Shown in pieces: positions 9,247 through 18,075 of a DNA stretch of 64,000 bases. The stretch comes from Chlorobiota bacterium (GTDB taxonomy: Bacteria > Bacteroidota > Ignavibacteria > OLB7). Position numbers and translations under genes: made by a program. Position 1 is the stretch's first letter. Each line of letters opens with the position of its first letter. The notes under the pieces were generated by a model. That model saw only the letters and a program-made list of their open reading frames with translations, was not told the origin of the DNA and searched no databases. Where the stretch lies: assembly GCA_016710285.1 (NCBI GenBank), contig JADJXR010000001.1, positions 124,001 to 188,000 of the forward strand, written 5' to 3'.

Positions 9247-9861
9247 ATGTCGCCCATCCCTACTCCGTTCTTTGTCAACCGCACTGCTTTGGTTGTGATG
9301 TTGGGGGTATTGCTCCCAGCTGCGGCAATGGCACATCCGCTTCACAATGGCTCCGGCAGCGTTGTTGGGGGTTTGCTCCACCCGCTTGTTGGGTTGGATC
9401 ACCTAATCGCCCTTCTTGCCGTCGGAATCTGGAGTGCGGAGCAGCAGAAAAAGCAGAGCAAGTGGTGGATTCCCCTCACGTTTTTGGGGATGATGCTTGC
9501 CGGAGCGGTTGCCGGAATGCAGAGCGGGGGGATCGGCATCAACGAGCATTTTATCGTTAGCTCCGTGTTGGTGTTTGGCGGGATTATCGCCATGATGTGG
9601 CGGCCTTCGCTAACGGTGGGTCTTCCGGTTCTTTCCATTTTTGCGCTTGCCCACGGGGTGGCGCACGGCGCGGAACTCCCAGCCGATGGCTCTCCATTCG
9701 GCTTTATCCTTGGGTTCTTGCTGGCAGCTGCGGCAATCATGGCCGCTGGGTTCGCCGCTGGGAAGTATCTGCGGCAGATTGCGGAGTCCAAAGGGGTTCG
9801 GATTGCTGGCTTGGCAATAATGCTTGCGGGATGCTTCCTGCTTCTGAACTCCCTGGCGTAA
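9247..9861 (+). CDS. hupE: HupE/UreJ-family metal permease
   Basis: 204 residues. After a signal-like N-terminal segment (MLGVLLPAAAMAHPLHNG) there are about six hydrophobic segments. Family hallmarks are visible: HPLVGLDHLIALLAVG and a second His motif HGVAHGAE. HupE/UreJ proteins are inner-membrane proteins linked to nickel (or cobalt) supply for hydrogenase or urease. No hydrogenase or urease gene is in the window. The divergent TonB receptor suggests that outer- and inner-membrane steps for one metal are paired. It ends facing a leftward gene, with a shared terminator between them. Confidence 0.85.
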   Translation: MSPIPTPFFVNRTALVVMLGVLLPAAAMAHPLHNGSGSVVGGLLHPLVGLDHLIALLAVGIWSAEQQKKQSKWWIPLTFLGMMLAGAVAGMQSGGIGINEHFIVSSVLVFGGIIAMMWRPSLTVGLPVLSIFALAHGVAHGAELPADGSPFGFILGFLLAAAAIMAAGFAAGKYLRQIAESKGVRIAGLAIMLAGCFLLLNSLA

Positions 9862-9937
9862 CGGCCCAACACGGCGGGCCAGACAACAGAAAACTTCAGG
9901 CGAACAGCGTCGTAGAGGAGGCGACGTCTTCGCCTTA

Positions 9938-9967
9938 GGCACTGGGCTTCGGCTCAGTGCCTTTTTT
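9938..9967. terminator. Intrinsic terminator shared by convergent genes
   Basis: GC-rich 10-bp stem with a TTCG loop (9939-9962, one mismatch) followed by six T. The leftward gene's TGA stop (9954-9956) lies inside the right arm. Confidence 0.75.
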
Positions 9968-11861
9968 GTTGGCGGACCAGCACTTGCACCTCCCCCTTCC
10001 CCCCCTTCTCCACCAACTCTATCGGAATTTCTGCTTGGCTTGCTTGGCGAAGCATGGCGCGTAGCTCGGCCAGCACCTGCCTCCCCTCGCTTGCGGTTCC
10101 GGCAACCATAATCTGCGCCCCCTGTTGAATGGCTGGGATGTAGCCGCCCAGCACCTGCTTCCAATCTGGCGCGCCGGATGGAGCTTTGGTGGTTTGCAGC
10201 AGAATATCTATTTCCTCCCGATCCCACCGGTTCGGTTGTTGACCCGCCGGTGGGGAAACCGGCGGCAACACCGGAAGCGTATCCACCGCCGTCACCGATC
10301 CCCCGGCTGAATCCTCCACCGTAAACAGCGCAACCAGCGGCGGGGGCGCGCCACCATCGGGCTGGCGCAGAAGCATTGGGGAAGGTGGAACCCCGCTCTG
10401 TTCGGTGCTGCTGCGGCTGGTGATGGTGCGTTCGGCCTGCTTCACCACAATGCTCCATTGCCGCACCCCTGCGGGGGCAGCCATTGTGGGGCGCACGCTG
10501 AACGTTGGCTCCTGAATATCCTCGATAAACCACTCGTTCGTAATCGGCGCAAGCAGTGCCTTCCCCCCTTCTCCCGTGGCCAACAAGTTCAGCAACTGCT
10601 GCGGTTGCTTTGGCGCGACCGGCATGGCAAGGGTCGCCGGCTCGATCTGCAATTTCCCGACAAGCAATGCCCGCAACGAATCGCGGCACTCGCGATTTCC
10701 GGAGCCGATCACCAGCTGCGCCGAAGGGGTTTGCCGAAGCCGCGCCGCAAAGGCCAGCAGTAACTGCCGCCGCACCATCGGGTGGTCCGCACGGGCTAAG
10801 CTGTCCAGGGTCCATTGGGGCGTTGCGGCCTGGGCAGCGGCAATCATTAGCGGCAGTTGGTCGCAGCGGAGGGTTGGGGGGATCATCGTGGCGCGGATGT
10901 GGCGGATCAGCTGCGCGCCCAGCCGTGCCGTCTGCGCCGGGTTCCCTGCGGAATCCACCGCGAACAGATCAATCGTGGCCGTCGGGAGCAACCGCGCTGC
11001 CGAAGCAACCTGCGCTGTGTCGGGGGGGGGCGGAGCGGCGGCGGTATCTATCGGCTGTGGCGGGGGTGTTGCTGTGTCGGAAGGAAGGGATGGCTCCGCT
11101 GGGGGAAGCAGGTCAACCTGAAGGCCAATCCCCCCGCCAACGGCCAGGGTCGAGAAGCCGATAATATCGTTGCGAACGTCAAGGGCCAGCCGCGCAAACA
11201 GGTCGGGAAGCAGGGAGATTCGGGGAGCCACCCGCCACCGGATGCCGCCGCCAACCGCCAATCCGAACGTCCCACGTGCCGGCGCAACCTCACTTCCCGA
11301 AGCAACCGTTCGCTGGTTCCCCCCCGCAATGAATTGGGCATTGGCCGGCTGCCGAATCCGCTCGGTTTGGATGTACGGATCGTTCAGCCGCAACACCCCC
11401 CAAGGCCCGGCAAACAGTCGCGCCCACGATGCCGGCGCATACTCCCCCAAAAACTCGAATTGCAGCTGCGTGGGGGAATACTCAATGGCATACTCCAGCT
11501 CCGCAGGAATTGGCGTTCCGCTGCTATCCACGGCAATGCCAGCCGTGTAGGGGTTGGAAATGCTTGTTCCGGTAACGAACGTCCCCCCCACCCGCAGCCG
11601 GAACCCGAAGGCATCGTTCAATCCGTTAGGAAAGAACAGCCCTGCGGAAAAATTGATGCGGCGTTCGGTGGTGGTTCCGTCGGCTCCGCAGTCGGGACAG
11701 GCTGGGGTTCCAGGAAGCCGCTGCGGCCCGATTCCAACCCCGGTTTCGCCACGCACGCCAAGTTCCATTGCCGGCCCCTGGCCCCACAGCTGCGCGCTGC
11801 AAGCAATCGCCAGCAGGAAGATGAGGAGGAAGGATGGATGGAGATGGAGGCAATGCAGCAC
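9954..11861 (-). CDS. Outer-membrane protein, barrel-like N-terminus plus periplasmic domains
   Basis: I place the start at a GTG at 11861, preceded by AGGA, because it gives a clean signal peptide (FLLIFLLAIACSAQLWG); the open frame continues to 12200 but overlaps the next gene. The 635-residue product has an N-terminal beta-rich part resembling an 8-stranded outer-membrane barrel (GLFFPNGLNDAFGFRLRVGG). A Pro-rich linker (PPPQPIDTAAAPPPPDTAQ) and a long C-terminal region follow. Two segments there (LVIGSGNRECRDSLRALL and IMVAGTASEGRQVLAELR) recall the OmpA-like peptidoglycan-binding fold, but the match is weak. I do not recognise the family with certainty. Envelope anchoring is a guess. Confidence 0.55.
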   Translation of the reverse strand: MLHCLHLHPSFLLIFLLAIACSAQLWGQGPAMELGVRGETGVGIGPQRLPGTPACPDCGADGTTTERRINFSAGLFFPNGLNDAFGFRLRVGGTFVTGTSISNPYTAGIAVDSSGTPIPAELEYAIEYSPTQLQFEFLGEYAPASWARLFAGPWGVLRLNDPYIQTERIRQPANAQFIAGGNQRTVASGSEVAPARGTFGLAVGGGIRWRVAPRISLLPDLFARLALDVRNDIIGFSTLAVGGGIGLQVDLLPPAEPSLPSDTATPPPQPIDTAAAPPPPDTAQVASAARLLPTATIDLFAVDSAGNPAQTARLGAQLIRHIRATMIPPTLRCDQLPLMIAAAQAATPQWTLDSLARADHPMVRRQLLLAFAARLRQTPSAQLVIGSGNRECRDSLRALLVGKLQIEPATLAMPVAPKQPQQLLNLLATGEGGKALLAPITNEWFIEDIQEPTFSVRPTMAAPAGVRQWSIVVKQAERTITSRSSTEQSGVPPSPMLLRQPDGGAPPPLVALFTVEDSAGGSVTAVDTLPVLPPVSPPAGQQPNRWDREEIDILLQTTKAPSGAPDWKQVLGGYIPAIQQGAQIMVAGTASEGRQVLAELRAMLRQASQAEIPIELVEKGGKGEVQVLVRQQKRH

Positions 11862-11902
11862 GGCAGGGTCCTGCGGCGAAAGGAGATGGAGAGTAGAACG
11901 AA

Positions 11903-11936
11903 CAAGGCGTTCCGCCTTCGTGTGCGGAACGCCTTG
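11903..11936 (-). terminator. Strong hairpin between YbjN-like gene and the OMP gene
   Basis: Perfect 13-bp stem (11903-11915 with 11924-11936, 8-nt loop). Read leftward it follows the stop of the 11983 gene by 46 nt and is followed by TTCGTTCT. The poor T run leaves open termination, attenuation or transcript stabilisation before the downstream GTG. Confidence 0.55.
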
Positions 11937-11982
11937 CTGGGAACAATGTTCAACACCAACCACGGCGTGGCGATAGCCGAAG

Positions 11983-12459
11983 CTATTCGGCTTGGTTGGC
12001 ATCGGCCATTTCTTCAACCGCGTTGCTGGCAGCGGCATTCCCCAAACTGCCACCGGCCATTGCCACGATCTCATCATCGTAGTGGTCGGCAATGGCGGCA
12101 ACGGTGCGGGCGGTGGATTCAAATTCCTGGCGGCTAAGGTCGCTTCCTGGCAGCGTTTGGGAGTAAACAATCGTGCCGTCGAACAGCAGCCCGAACCCAC
12201 CGAAATGGAGGTCCACGTTCGTCTCCAAAAGCCACTGCATCAGCTCTGGAGTAAGATTTGCGCCGGAGACCAGCTGGCTGGTGAACTCAACAGCGATGTC
12301 ATCCTGATGCCAGGGGCGGACGGTGACGCTGATGGTTGCCGAGCCTTCCTGCATGGTGTATTGCCCGGGCTGGAACTCGATAAAATCGGGATAGACTTCC
12401 TGAAGGTAGCCGCGAACCTTTTCGCAGACCTCCTCCATCAATTGCTCGTTCTCTTCCAT
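11983..12459 (-). CDS. YbjN / type III secretion chaperone-like domain protein
   Basis: 158 residues, acidic, with no signal peptide, so probably cytosolic. The pattern of an N-terminal amphipathic helix, a beta-rich centre (ISVTVRPWHQDDIAVEFTS), a WLLETN helix and LHFGGFGLLFDGTIVYSQTL matches the YbjN/CesT-type peptide-binding fold. The C-terminus continues with a helix and a low-complexity acidic tail. It starts 43 nt after the pspA stop and probably shares its transcript, which suggests a role in an envelope-stress module. The exact partner is unknown. Confidence 0.65.
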   Translation of the reverse strand: MEENEQLMEEVCEKVRGYLQEVYPDFIEFQPGQYTMQEGSATISVTVRPWHQDDIAVEFTSQLVSGANLTPELMQWLLETNVDLHFGGFGLLFDGTIVYSQTLPGSDLSRQEFESTARTVAAIADHYDDEIVAMAGGSLGNAAASNAVEEMADANQAE

Positions 12460-12502
12460 TGATATTCCTGTGGAATTGATTGCTGGATGGTTTGTTGGTC
12501 GG

Positions 12503-13210
12503 TTACTTCGTGTCGCTGCCGGAAGTGAGTTGCCCGGCGGGTTGGGAACCCATGCTAAGCTGTGCCTTCAGCGAAGCCAGCTCGTCGTCAACGCCGCTGC
12601 CGGCTTCAAGTTGTTTGAACTGGTCTTCCAGCGAAGTATTCTCCCCCGCAAGCTGGGCGAATGCTTCGGCTTCGGCCTCTTGCTTCTCCACCTTTGCCTC
12701 CAGCTTATCGAACTTCCCAAACGCATCGCTTCCAATTCCGCTGAACGATTGGGCAATCTGCTTTTTGGCTTTTGCGGCCTGGGCACGGGCAATCAGGGTG
12801 TTCTGGCGCATGCGTGCTTCGTCCAGCTTCCCTTTAATCTGGTCCAGCTGGGTGCGCAGTGTCATGCTGGTGCTGCGTGCTTCGTTCAGCATTCGTTCAA
12901 GGTCCGCAACGTTTTTCCCCATGGAGTTTTTCCGCTCCAGGGCTTGCCGCGCAAGGTCGTCGCGCCCGGCGTTCACGGCCTGGATTGCGCGCTGCTGCCA
13001 CTCGTTCGATTGGGCAAGGTTCTTCTGATACTGCCGCTCCAACGATTTCTCGTTGGCAATCGCCTGGCCCACAGCAAGGGTGGCTTTGTTGACGGCTTCC
13101 TCCATCTCAAGCACCATCTGCTTGATCATTTTTTCGGGATCTTCTGCGCGGTCCAGAAGGTCGTTGATATTGGCCTTCATGATGTCGGCCATGCGTCCAA
13201 AAATGCTCAT
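12503..13210 (-). CDS. pspA: PspA/IM30 (Vipp1) family membrane-stress protein
   Basis: 235 residues, almost entirely long heptad-rich helices, as in PspA/Vipp1. Typical landmarks are an N-terminal amphipathic segment (MSIFGRMADIMKANINDLLD), EDPEKMIKQMVLEME and LARQALERK. These ESCRT-III-like proteins polymerise on the inner membrane and protect it when the proton gradient or lipid packing is disturbed. No pspF/pspBC genes are adjacent; instead a YbjN-like chaperone follows in the same direction. The C-terminal ~30 residues are Gly/Ser-rich and variable. Confidence 0.9.
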   Translation of the reverse strand: MSIFGRMADIMKANINDLLDRAEDPEKMIKQMVLEMEEAVNKATLAVGQAIANEKSLERQYQKNLAQSNEWQQRAIQAVNAGRDDLARQALERKNSMGKNVADLERMLNEARSTSMTLRTQLDQIKGKLDEARMRQNTLIARAQAAKAKKQIAQSFSGIGSDAFGKFDKLEAKVEKQEAEAEAFAQLAGENTSLEDQFKQLEAGSGVDDELASLKAQLSMGSQPAGQLTSGSDTK

Positions 13211-13318
13211 CGTGGTCGTCGGTTTATTGGATAAATGTGGGAAATCGGAAGTTGGTTATTGAACAACGGTTGGCCAAAGATCGCTCCTTTTTTTTTGCCG
13301 CAGACCAAAGGCAACGGG

Positions 13319-13852
13319 TTATCCTTCCGCAACAGCCTTCAGCTCCATCAGCTTGGCCCCTTTTTCAACAGCCGAACCGGCTTGCGCCAGAAGGCGTTGA
13401 ACCTGCATTCGTTCGGGGGCTTTGATCTCGTTCTCCATCTTCATTGCTTCAAGGATGCAAAGGGATTGACCTTTCTGCACCACCTCACCTTCGGCAACCA
13501 GAATCTGCTTCAGCAGGCCAGGCATTGGGGCGGTGACAAGCTGCCCCAGCGACCGCCCAACCGATGCACTTTTCCGCAACGCAGCAAGGCGTTCGTCGTG
13601 GGCCGAGGCGGTCCGCACGCGGATGGTGTTGCCGCGAAGATACACGATGAACTCATGTTCTTCATCCCCTTCTTCCACGTACACCGGAACGGTGGTGCCA
13701 TCGGCAAGCCGTGCTTTGATGCTTCGCAGGCTTTCGCCCTGCTCTATCTGCAATTGTACTGAAGGTTCCCCAACGGTGGCCCCCTGTTCGGCAACCAAAA
13801 CCGGAAGTTTCGCCCCTTGAATCTCTGCTGTGTAGGATCGCATTCGTTTCAT
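13319..13852 (-). CDS. Biotin/lipoyl-attachment protein (biotin carboxyl carrier type)
   Basis: 177 residues from the ATG at 13852, chosen because a well-placed promoter lies immediately upstream; the open frame continues to 13900. The C-terminal ~75 residues form a biotinyl domain: APMPGLLKQILVAEGEVVQKG, then the biotinylation motif EAMKMEN with the acceptor Lys138. The N-terminal ~100 residues form a beta-rich domain like those in acyl-CoA carboxylase carrier subunits. The product should shuttle CO2-biotin between biotin carboxylase and carboxyltransferase. Neither partner is in the window, so the acyl-CoA substrate cannot be named. Confidence 0.88.
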   Translation of the reverse strand: MKRMRSYTAEIQGAKLPVLVAEQGATVGEPSVQLQIEQGESLRSIKARLADGTTVPVYVEEGDEEHEFIVYLRGNTIRVRTASAHDERLAALRKSASVGRSLGQLVTAPMPGLLKQILVAEGEVVQKGQSLCILEAMKMENEIKAPERMQVQRLLAQAGSAVEKGAKLMELKAVAEG

Positions 13853-13859
13853 TGTGGGC

Positions 13860-13891
13860 CAAACATAGAGAAACATCTTCGGCAGAACAAA
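13860..13891 (-). promoter_or_regulatory. Bacteroidota-type -33/-7 promoter of the biotin carrier gene
   Basis: Read leftward: TTTG (13891-13888), exactly 20 nt, then TATGTTTG (13867-13860). Both match the phylum's TTTG-N19-21-TAnnTTTG consensus without mismatch. The -7 box ends only 7 nt before the ATG, so the transcript would be leaderless or nearly so. Confidence 0.6.
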
Positions 13892-14184
13892 ATGAATCAC
13901 TCAACCGTTGGTAACGGCGGGTTTGTTTGGGCGTTGCTTGAACAATAGATACAGGCCAACGGCCAACCCCGCAACACGCAACCATCACTCTCAATCGTCA
14001 ACAGGAGCCACACAGTTATGGGCGACGAACGAACATTACGCAGAACGGTAGCGGAGGAGCCGGACGAACGCCGGCCGCGCTGGCCCAGGAATCATGGCCC
14101 AGCGTTGGACCGGCGAAACCTGCACCAACTCCACCACCACTTCCCTCAACAACCGAACCATCCACGGCTTCCGCTGGTTCCCAT

Positions 14185-15516
14185 TTGATCGAAGCGCCCC
14201 CCGGGCGTGCGCTTTGGAAATTGGCCGTACCGCTAACGTTCGGGTTCGTTATCAATGCCGTCTATTCTTGGACGGATATGTACTTCGTCTCGCGGCTGGG
14301 CGAGACCGCCATTGCTGCGCTTGGCTTCAGCGACCAGATCATGTTTGTGCTATTCACGTTGGCAAGCGGGTTCTGCATTGGCGCGGGGATTGTGATTGCC
14401 CGGCGCATCGGCGAAAATCGCGGGAACACCGCACGGGTTGTTGCCACGCAAGCCTTCAGCTTTGTTGGGGTGTACGCCGTGTTGCTTGCCACGGCTTTGT
14501 ATTTCCTGGCTCCAACAATCCTTTCGGCGATTGGCCTAAGCGGGGCGGTCTATTCCGCAGCCAGTTTGTACATGACCACGCTGGTGTTCGGCTTCCCGGG
14601 AAGCCTGCTGACGTTCCAGGCCAGCAGCGCGCTGCGCTCCAGCGGCAACACCGTCTTCCCGATGATCGTGCTGATTGCCTCGGCAGTGGTCAACGCCATC
14701 TTGGCCCCGATCTTCATCTTCGGCTACCTGGGCGTTCCGGCCCTGGGCATCCAAGGGGCAGCGATTGCCACGGCAACCACGCAATGGGTTAGCGCGGCCA
14801 TCACCACGTATGCCCTGTACTCGGGCCGCCTTAATTTGAAGCTCTATCGGCCAACGCTTCGGTTCGATTGGCACGTCATCCGCACCATTTTTCGGATTGG
14901 CGTTCCGGCTTCGCTGCAGGCGCTTTCGGTCAGCACCTCGCGCCTGGCGATTATCTCCCTTGCCAGCGGCTTCGGCACGGCGGCGGCGGCGGCCTACACG
15001 ATTGGGCTGCGGATTGATGTCTTCGTCTTCATGCCCGTGTTCGCCGTTGGGGTGGCAATCGAGACGTTGGTAAGCCAGAATATCGGCGCAAAACGGTACG
15101 ACCGTGTGAAGCTCTTCCGCGACACCGCAATCCGCCACCTTGCGGCGGTGATGGTGGGCTGCGGAATCTTGATCTATCTGTTTGCCGAGGCGATTGCCGG
15201 AACCTTCACCAACGACCCCGAGGTCCTTAATCTGACGGTTCAGTATCTCCATATCGCCGTGTTCGGCTACTTGTTTTTCAGCATCGGGCAATCGGGCCTT
15301 CGGTCCCTTTCCGGCGCGGGGCATTCCCTCCGCTCGATGATGATCGCTGTGGCCACGCTCTACGTGGTGGAGATTCCGGTTGCGTACCTCCTTTCGGCGC
15401 AGCCCTCGCTTGGGGTGACGGGGATTTTTCTTGCCATTGCCATTGCGTACTTCGCGCTGGCAATCATCAGCACCCTTGCGGTGCGGGGCGAGCGGTGGAT
15501 GTTTAAGCGGGTGTGA
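14185..15516 (+). CDS. MATE-family multidrug/Na+(H+) antiporter
   Basis: 443 residues with about 12 membrane segments in two homologous halves, as in MATE exporters. The first half starts LWKLAVPLTFGFVINAVYSWTDMYFVSRLG and the second IRTIFRIGVPASLQALSVSTSR. The role is extrusion of cationic organic compounds or metabolites coupled to Na+ or H+. The start is uncertain: TTG at 14185 fits the family boundary, but the frame stays open upstream without an ATG. A 56-codon ORF with a good AGGAG site (ATG at 14018) ends in a TGA overlapping this TTG. That could be translational coupling or a base error fusing the two. Confidence 0.85.
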   Translation: MIEAPPGRALWKLAVPLTFGFVINAVYSWTDMYFVSRLGETAIAALGFSDQIMFVLFTLASGFCIGAGIVIARRIGENRGNTARVVATQAFSFVGVYAVLLATALYFLAPTILSAIGLSGAVYSAASLYMTTLVFGFPGSLLTFQASSALRSSGNTVFPMIVLIASAVVNAILAPIFIFGYLGVPALGIQGAAIATATTQWVSAAITTYALYSGRLNLKLYRPTLRFDWHVIRTIFRIGVPASLQALSVSTSRLAIISLASGFGTAAAAAYTIGLRIDVFVFMPVFAVGVAIETLVSQNIGAKRYDRVKLFRDTAIRHLAAVMVGCGILIYLFAEAIAGTFTNDPEVLNLTVQYLHIAVFGYLFFSIGQSGLRSLSGAGHSLRSMMIAVATLYVVEIPVAYLLSAQPSLGVTGIFLAIAIAYFALAIISTLAVRGERWMFKRV

Positions 15517-15573
15517 GCCTTGCAGATTTCCCGCTCCTGTTTACTCTACTTCCTGTTTTGCGCCGTATTATTG

Positions 15574-15605
15574 CTGCCCCAATTTCCGTTGGGGCAGTTT
15601 TTTTT
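15574..15605 (+). terminator. Intrinsic terminator after the MATE gene
   Basis: Perfect 9-bp stem CTGCCCCAA/TTGGGGCAG with a 6-nt loop, followed by eight T. Confidence 0.85.
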
Positions 15606-15643
15606 CTGCCATTCCATCAACATCCTTCATCCAGATAGAGCTT

Positions 15644-16516
15644 ATGCGCCAACATCGTATCGGCAACACCGGCATTGTTGTAAACGCCATTGGCTACGGG
15701 GCCATGCACCTTTCTATTGACCGCGCCCGCAGGCCGTTGGAGGCCGATTCGGTCCGGCTGATTCAGCACGCGGTGGACCAGCTTGGGGTCAACTTTATTG
15801 ACACCGCCGATGCTTATTGCATTGACGACACCGAGACCGGGCACAACGAGCGGATCATCGCCGAAGCCCTGCGCGATCCCGACCGCCGGGCACGCGTAAC
15901 CGTGGCAACCAAAGGGGGAAGCATCCGCCCGGAAGGACGCTGGGAACGGAACGGCCGCCCCGAACATCTGCGCGCCGCCTGCGAGCGAAGCCTTACCGCG
16001 CTTGGCGCAGAGATCATTGACCTGTACCAACTTCATGCCCCCGACCCAACGGTTCCCGTGGAGGAATCGGTGGGGGCCTTGCGCGACCTTCAGCGCGAGG
16101 GGAAGATTGCACAGATTGGCGTCAGCAACTTCAGCGTGCCACTGCTGGAGCGTGCCCGGCGCGAGGCCGACATCGCCACCGTGCAGAATCAATTCTCGGT
16201 GATCAATCAACGGGAGGAGGAGGCGATGGTGAGGTTTTGCGAACAGAACACCATCACCTACATCCCCTGGAACCCGGTGGGTGGGCGGGGAAAAGCCCCG
16301 CAGCTTGCGGAACTCAGCGCGCTGTTGGCCGAGCTTGCCGCAACCCACGGAACCACGCCGCACGTGGTGGCAATTGCTTGGTTGTTGCAGCTTTCCCCGG
16401 CAATGCTCCCCATCCCCGGAACCACCAAGATTGAGCATCTTGAAGAGAACATGACCGCCGCAACGCTGCAACTTACCCAGGAAGAAATGGAGCGTTTGCG
16501 CCACGGGCATCGGTAG
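15644..16516 (+). CDS. Aldo/keto reductase
   Basis: 290 residues from the ATG at 15644, which gives the family-typical start RIGNTGIVVNAIGYGAMHL. The catalytic tetrad is visible: Asp53, Tyr58 (FIDTADAY), Lys90 (VATKGG) and His131 (LYQLHAPD). The C-terminal NADPH-binding segment reads LPIPGTTKIEHLEENM. It is a cytosolic (beta/alpha)8 oxidoreductase that reduces aldehydes or ketones with NADPH. It is closest in style to the YghZ/IolS-like general AKRs. The substrate is unknown. The next gene starts 79 nt downstream, on the same strand. Confidence 0.9.
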   Translation: MRQHRIGNTGIVVNAIGYGAMHLSIDRARRPLEADSVRLIQHAVDQLGVNFIDTADAYCIDDTETGHNERIIAEALRDPDRRARVTVATKGGSIRPEGRWERNGRPEHLRAACERSLTALGAEIIDLYQLHAPDPTVPVEESVGALRDLQREGKIAQIGVSNFSVPLLERARREADIATVQNQFSVINQREEEAMVRFCEQNTITYIPWNPVGGRGKAPQLAELSALLAELAATHGTTPHVVAIAWLLQLSPAMLPIPGTTKIEHLEENMTAATLQLTQEEMERLRHGHR

Positions 16517-16595
16517 CCAAATGGCCGCACGCTGCGCCGCGAAGAGATTACGCACTGGCATTGTTTTGCATCACAACTAATCCATCATCAACTCC

Positions 16596-17628
16596 ATGTC
16601 CATTCCCTCTCCATACCCTTTTGCCGCCATTGTGGGGCAGGAGCAAATGAAGCTGGCACTACTGCTGGTAACGGTTGACACCGCAATCGGCGGGGTGCTG
16701 ATTATGGGGCATCGTGGTTCCGGCAAATCAACATCGGTGCGGGCGTTGGCGGGGATGCTTCCCCCAATCAAAGCGGTGCTGGATTGCCCCTATCACTGTG
16801 CCGCCGCCACCACCGCCACGCTGTGCGAACGCTGCACCGACCCGCAGCGGACCCACCTTGTCACCACCCAGATTGAGGTCCCCGTGGTGGACCTTCCGCT
16901 TGGGGCAACCGAGGATCGCGTTACCGGAACCTTGGATTTGGAGCACGCTTTAAGCCACGGGAAAAAGCGTTTCGAGCCGGGATTGCTTGCCCGCGCAAAC
17001 CGTGGCTACCTGTACATTGATGAGGTCAACCTGTTAGAAGATCACCTTGTGGATTTGCTGTTGGATGTGGCCGCAAGCGGTTGGAATGTAGTGGAACGGG
17101 AAGGGGTATCGGTCCGGCACCCGGCGCGGTTTGCGCTGATTGGAAGCGGCAACCCAGAGGAAGGTGAGTTGCGCCCGCAACTGCTGGACCGGTTTGGACT
17201 GCACGCCGTTGCCACCACCCCAACCGATCCCCGCCACCGTGCGGAGGTGATCCGCCGCAGGCTGGCTTTCGACGACAATCCAATCGCCTTTGCGCGCCAG
17301 TGGGAAGGGGAAACGGAGAAGCTGCGGAAGCGGATTGCGGCGGCGCAGAAATCGTTCCCCAACGTCAAGCTCAGCGACCAGATGTTGGAAGCAATCGCCG
17401 CGATTGCCGCACGGCTGGAGCTGGATGGACACCGTGGCGAGCTGGTGATGGCACGTGCCGCGCGCCAACGCCGCGCTGGAGTCGCGCCGAAGCGTCACCG
17501 CCGATGATATCCGCCATGTTGCCCCCCTTGCCATTGGCCACCGCCTGCGGAAAAACCCGCTGGAAACCGTGGAGGTTGGCCGCAAAATTGAAGATGCCGT
17601 GGAGGCCGTGCTGCGGAAGATGGAGTAA
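16596..17628 (+). CDS. Magnesium-chelatase BchI/ChlI-type AAA+ ATPase (frameshifted)
   Basis: The uninterrupted frame runs 16596-17507 and ends in an aberrant tail (RQRRAGVAPKRHRR). From about 17464 the +1 frame encodes the expected family ending (ANAALESRRSVTADDIRHVA, then PLAIGHRLRKNP) up to a TAA at 17626, so a frame change in the GCGCGC run near 17461 splits one gene. BchI landmarks are Walker A GHRGSGKST (38-46), the Cys cluster CPYHC...LCERC and Walker B YLYIDEVNLL. BchI hexamers drive metal insertion by the chelatase, but many non-phototrophs carry BchI-like ATPases paired with VWA proteins. No BchD, BchH or VWA gene is adjacent, so phototrophy is not supported. Confidence 0.85.
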
Positions 17629-17636
17629 CCTCCGGC

Positions 17637-18053
17637 CACTGTCTCGGCAGGCTAAAGACCTGCCGCTACCTGGTATCAGTCGTCCCGACGCAGTCGGGGT
17701 AGCCGTCCCGACCTCAGTCGGGGTAGCCGTCCCGACCTTCGTCGGGATTGATAAAAGGTCTTTAGCCTTCGGCGATTTCTTCGACCTTCGGCGGCTTCTT
17801 CGACCTTCGGTGTCTCGGCAGGCTAAAGACCTGCCGCTACCTGGTATCAGCCGTCCCGACGTAGTCGGGGTAGCCGTCCCGACCTCAGTCGGGGTAGCCG
17901 TCCCGACCTTCGTCGGGATTGATAAAAGGTCTTTAGCCTTCGGCGATTTCTTCGACCTTCGGCGGCTATCACTCGGCAGGCTAAAGACCTGCCGCTACCC
18001 GGTATCAGCCGTCCCGACCTCAGGCAGGCTAAAGACCTGCCGCTACCACAGTC
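17637..18053. repeat. Palindromic repeat field with a 171-bp direct duplication
   Basis: The gap between two genes is filled by hairpin units. Arms GGCAGG/CCTGCC around the loop CTAAAGA (TCTTTAG on the other strand) alternate with GTAGCCGTCCCGAC...GTCGGG units. A 171-bp block starting at 17641 is repeated from 17812, and a shorter third copy begins near 17972. No gene is supported in 17629-18075. Confidence 0.85.
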
Positions 18054-18075
18054 ACTATTCCACCGCTCCATTTTT

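Noticed and set aside
16596..17628. Evidence for phototrophy
   Set aside because: BchI-like ATPases occur widely in non-phototrophs and no other bacteriochlorophyll gene is present.
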